Source of the DNA: Bacillota bacterium
GTDB taxonomy: Bacteria; Bacillota; UBA4882; UBA10575
NCBI GenBank assembly: GCA_012521315.1
Contig: JAAYMP010000217.1
Span: forward strand, 1-6,915
Direction: 5' to 3'
DNA length: 6,915 bases
Shown here: positions 4,906-6,915 of the stretch, piece after piece
Position numbering within the stretch: the stretch's first letter is position 1
How the letters are laid out: each line of letters opens with the position of its first letter
The notes under the pieces: generated by a model
What the model was told of the DNA's origin: nothing
Database searches by the model: none
What the model saw: the letters and a program-made list of their open reading frames with translations, nothing else
Position numbers and translations under genes: made by a program

Positions 4906-6048
4906 TTGAACCGGAGGACCTCTGCTTTTCGGGTGTTATCCACTTTCCGGGTGGTTGTAATCTTGACGCTCTTTCTTTTGCCCTTGCCCGTCTTTGGCGA
5001 ATGGCGCGCGGACCCGTTGGCCATCAAGTTTAAGTGGGCGGAGGAGCAAACGAAAGTCCTGTTGGGAGGCGGCTGGGGTTATTATGCGCCGGCTTTCCGG
5101 TGGACCAATGACCTGCGGTGGCGGAATAATGCTTCGTCGACCGAGCCGTCGTATTTTAAGACGGAGTGGCAGCGGAGAATTGGTGGTGACTGGTGGTGGA
5201 GCCTGACCGGACGTTATGGCGTAGCTCCGACCTGTGATTTTCGTTGGATCGAAACCGCCCTGGAAAAAACGCTGGCACGCCCATGGGCTTTTCGGATTTG
5301 GGGCGCGGGCGAATGGCGGCGGGTCAGCAGTGGCGGCACCTTGGAGGACTATGACTGGCGGTTGGTCGGTTCAAGGCTGCGATGGCGGCCGTTTAAGCTC
5401 TTGGCGTGGACAGGCGAACTGACCCGCGAGGGAAAAACCTATCCCTCGCCCCGGAAATCCTCGGTCAAAACCGCCCTCAGTAACGAGGTGTCCTTGCGCT
5501 TTGCCCCCCACTCCTTGTCCGGCCGGTGGGCGGAGAGTGCCCGGGTTTATCCGGAGGATGCCTGGAAAAACTATTACCACCGTTCGCTGCGCCTGGAGTG
5601 GAACTGGGATATTAGCAATAACGCTTATTTTGAAGGCAAGTGCGGTTATAATCAACAAAGCCAAGGCAGTGGGAAAACCAGCGGCAATTTGCAGCTGACC
5701 GGCATTTTGGATTACCCCTCCACCCGGGAATATAAGCTAAGTTGGCTGTGTTCGGCGGCCAAAACGGTGGCGGCGGAATTTACGTTACCGGAAGAAGACG
5801 AGGAGGAGGAGTTACCGGCCGCCGACTGGCGGTTTGGTCTACGGTGGCAGGATTTGACCCCGCCCTACACCTTGCGGGTGGAGTTCTTTGGGCAGTGGCA
5901 TGAAGGCAACCTCACCGGTGGGTGGGCCGCCCGCCTCCAGGGCCATGAAGGACGGTTCCGGTGGACCCTGGGGCTGGCTCCCCGGGGAGGATTCTACCCG
6001 TCGGCGGAGAAAGGATATTGGGTGGAGGTAAAGTATTATCTGGATTAG
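4906..6048 (+). CDS. Secreted tryptophan-rich protein, probable outer-membrane beta-barrel
   Basis: I do not recognise a named family. The 380 residues start (TTG) with a clear signal peptide: basic NRR and R15, a hydrophobic run at about 16-28, and a likely cut after VFG31. The mature part has no hydrophobic helix. It consists of roughly a dozen short amphipathic stretches with alternating polar and aromatic/hydrophobic residues (for example YFKTEWQRR, RLRWRPFKLLAWTGEL, HRSLRLEWNWDI, GYWVEVKYYLD), separated by turn-rich Gly/Asn/Pro segments. Tryptophan makes up 27 of 380 residues (about 7%), giving aromatic girdles typical of membrane barrels. An acidic run EEDEEEE (296-302) would form a loop. 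The final strand ends YYLD rather than in the usual terminal aromatic. It is 11 bases upstream of the next gene. An outer-membrane location would imply a diderm host; a soluble secreted beta-protein is the alternative. Confidence 0.75.
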   Translation: MNRRTSAFRVLSTFRVVVILTLFLLPLPVFGEWRADPLAIKFKWAEEQTKVLLGGGWGYYAPAFRWTNDLRWRNNASSTEPSYFKTEWQRRIGGDWWWSLTGRYGVAPTCDFRWIETALEKTLARPWAFRIWGAGEWRRVSSGGTLEDYDWRLVGSRLRWRPFKLLAWTGELTREGKTYPSPRKSSVKTALSNEVSLRFAPHSLSGRWAESARVYPEDAWKNYYHRSLRLEWNWDISNNAYFEGKCGYNQQSQGSGKTSGNLQLTGILDYPSTREYKLSWLCSAAKTVAAEFTLPEEDEEEELPAADWRFGLRWQDLTPPYTLRVEFFGQWHEGNLTGGWAARLQGHEGRFRWTLGLAPRGGFYPSAEKGYWVEVKYYLD

Positions 6049-6049
6049 G

Positions 6050-6055
6050 GGGGAG
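6050..6055 (+). promoter_or_regulatory. Ribosome binding site supporting a GTG start
   Basis: GGGGAG (6050-6055), directly after the previous stop (TAG 6046-6048), is 4 bases before GTG 6060. The GTG start places the family's N-terminal VPHPP motif at residues 8-12, as expected, so this start is favoured despite the tight spacing. Confidence 0.6.
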
Positions 6056-6059
6056 TCGG

Positions 6060-6915
6060 GTGTTAATCTACGGCGCTTTGGTTCCGCACCCGCCGATTAT
6101 TCTGAGCGAAATCGGGGGGGAAGAGACGAAGAAGGCGCACCAAACCGTGCAAGCCATGGAGCGTCTGGCTGAACGGCTGACGGCGCTTAAACCGGATACG
6201 ATCGTCATCTTTTCGCCTCATGGACCTGTCTTCCAGGACGGGCTGGCGATCCGGGGTGGAACGCGGTTAAAAGGAAACTTGGGCCGTTTTGGTTACTTCC
6301 GGAAGTGGGAATGGGCGGTTGACCAGGAACTGGTTGCCGCGATCATCCACGAAGCCGAAAAGGAGAAGATCCCTTGTCTGTCACTGTCGACGGAGGATCT
6401 TTTCGAGTATAGGCTGGGGGCGGACTTGGACCATGGCGTGCTGGTTCCCCTCTCCTTTTTGGCTGACGAGGCAGTCAAACTGGTGGCGACCGGGATGTCG
6501 CTCCTTCCTTGGTTGGAACAGTACCAACTGGGCGCGGCGCTTGGGCGGGCCGTGCACAAGTCGCCACGGAGGGTTGCCGTGATCGCCAGCGGGGATCTTT
6601 CCCACTGCTTAAAACCGGGCGGGTCGGTCCCCTACGACCCGCGGGGGAAAGAGTTTGATGAGACGCTGATGGCCTTGTTACGGGCGCAAAACCGGGCCGC
6701 CGTCTTCGACCTTGATCCGGTCCTGGTGGAGAAGGCGGCCGAATGCGGGTTCCGCACCCTCCTGATGTTACTGGGTGTTTTTGACGGCCGGCGCGCGGCG
6801 ATCGAAGTTTTAAGTTACGAAGGGCCTTACGGGGTCGGTTATGGCGTGGTCAGTTTTGAACCGCAAGGGGAGGACGAAAGCGAATCCAGTCTGCTTACGG
6901 CTCTCCGCCACCGGC
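6060..6915 (+). CDS. amrA: AmmeMemoRadiSam system protein A, N-terminal LigB-like dioxygenase domain (3' end outside window)
   Basis: The frame is open from GTG 6060 to the window edge (285 complete codons). It carries class III extradiol-dioxygenase (LigB) landmarks: GALVPHPP (H10), FSPHGP (H54), LDHGVLVPL (H125) and ASGDLSH (H182), with a final core strand YGVGYGVVSFEP. H10 and H54 are in the usual metal-ligand positions. In many Firmicutes this domain, opening with ALVPHPPI and followed by EIGG-x-E, is fused to a C-terminal AMMECR1 domain (about 460 residues in total) and is called AmmeMemoRadiSam protein A. Residues 266-285 (acidic/Ser linker, then LLTALRHR) look like the junction just before AMMECR1, but that domain lies beyond the edge. 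The biochemical role of this system is unsettled. A stand-alone LigB-domain protein is the alternative. Confidence 0.82.
   Translation, partial: MLIYGALVPHPPIILSEIGGEETKKAHQTVQAMERLAERLTALKPDTIVIFSPHGPVFQDGLAIRGGTRLKGNLGRFGYFRKWEWAVDQELVAAIIHEAEKEKIPCLSLSTEDLFEYRLGADLDHGVLVPLSFLADEAVKLVATGMSLLPWLEQYQLGAALGRAVHKSPRRVAVIASGDLSHCLKPGGSVPYDPRGKEFDETLMALLRAQNRAAVFDLDPVLVEKAAECGFRTLLMLLGVFDGRRAAIEVLSYEGPYGVGYGVVSFEPQGEDESESSLLTALRHR

Noticed and set aside
6289..6582. Frame inside the LigB-domain gene (97 codons) and its minus-strand counterparts
   Set aside because: All are shadows of the continuous frame from GTG 6060, which carries the conserved His motifs.
1..6915. CRISPR arrays, tRNA/rRNA genes, insertion sequences and phage attachment sites
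   Set aside because: I saw no spaced direct repeats, no tRNA-like cloverleaf ends, no transposase motifs and no terminal inverted repeats flanking a gene.

Overview
The window looks like chromosomal DNA of a GC-moderate, Firmicutes-like bacterium. Genes are all on the + strand, tightly packed, and mostly preceded by strong purine-rich GGAGG-type ribosome binding sites; TTG and GTG starts occur. A secreted, tryptophan-rich, beta-strand-rich protein that reads like an outer-membrane barrel suggests a diderm lineage (Limnochordia/Hydrogenispora-like or similar). This placement is inference; there is no rRNA or other marker gene here.

Region 1 (1-4784) is a sugar-phosphate operon. It holds the 3' end of an unidentified gene (1-125), a damaged stretch (201-525), a PHP-domain phosphoesterase (550-1521), the N-terminal (TPP-binding) half of a split transketolase (1553-2389), a divergent transaldolase/aldolase-family enzyme (2410-3594), a 171-nt intergenic region with two hairpins, and a class II ketose-bisphosphate aldolase (3766-4680). 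A strong intrinsic terminator at 4757-4784 closes it. Together the enzymes would move two- and three-carbon units between sugar phosphates and split ketose bisphosphates, a non-oxidative pentose-phosphate-like module. The physiological substrate is not visible from sequence.

The damaged stretch is the main oddity. It starts like the C-terminal transketolase subunit (about 32 residues), switches without a stop into the C-terminal half of an RpiB/LacAB-type sugar-phosphate isomerase, and then needs a frame change near 372-376 to read through to the natural isomerase end. The simplest reading is a deletion that fused tktC to rpiB plus a small insertion, or an assembly error with the same effect. 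As a result the intact transketolase N-half has no partner subunit in the window.

Region 2 (4785-6915) starts a new unit after the terminator: a short leader with a weak promoter candidate, the putative outer-membrane barrel gene (4906-6048, TTG start), and 11 bases later a GTG-started gene running off the window end. That gene encodes a LigB-type extradiol-dioxygenase-like domain of the kind fused to AMMECR1 in AmmeMemoRadiSam protein A.
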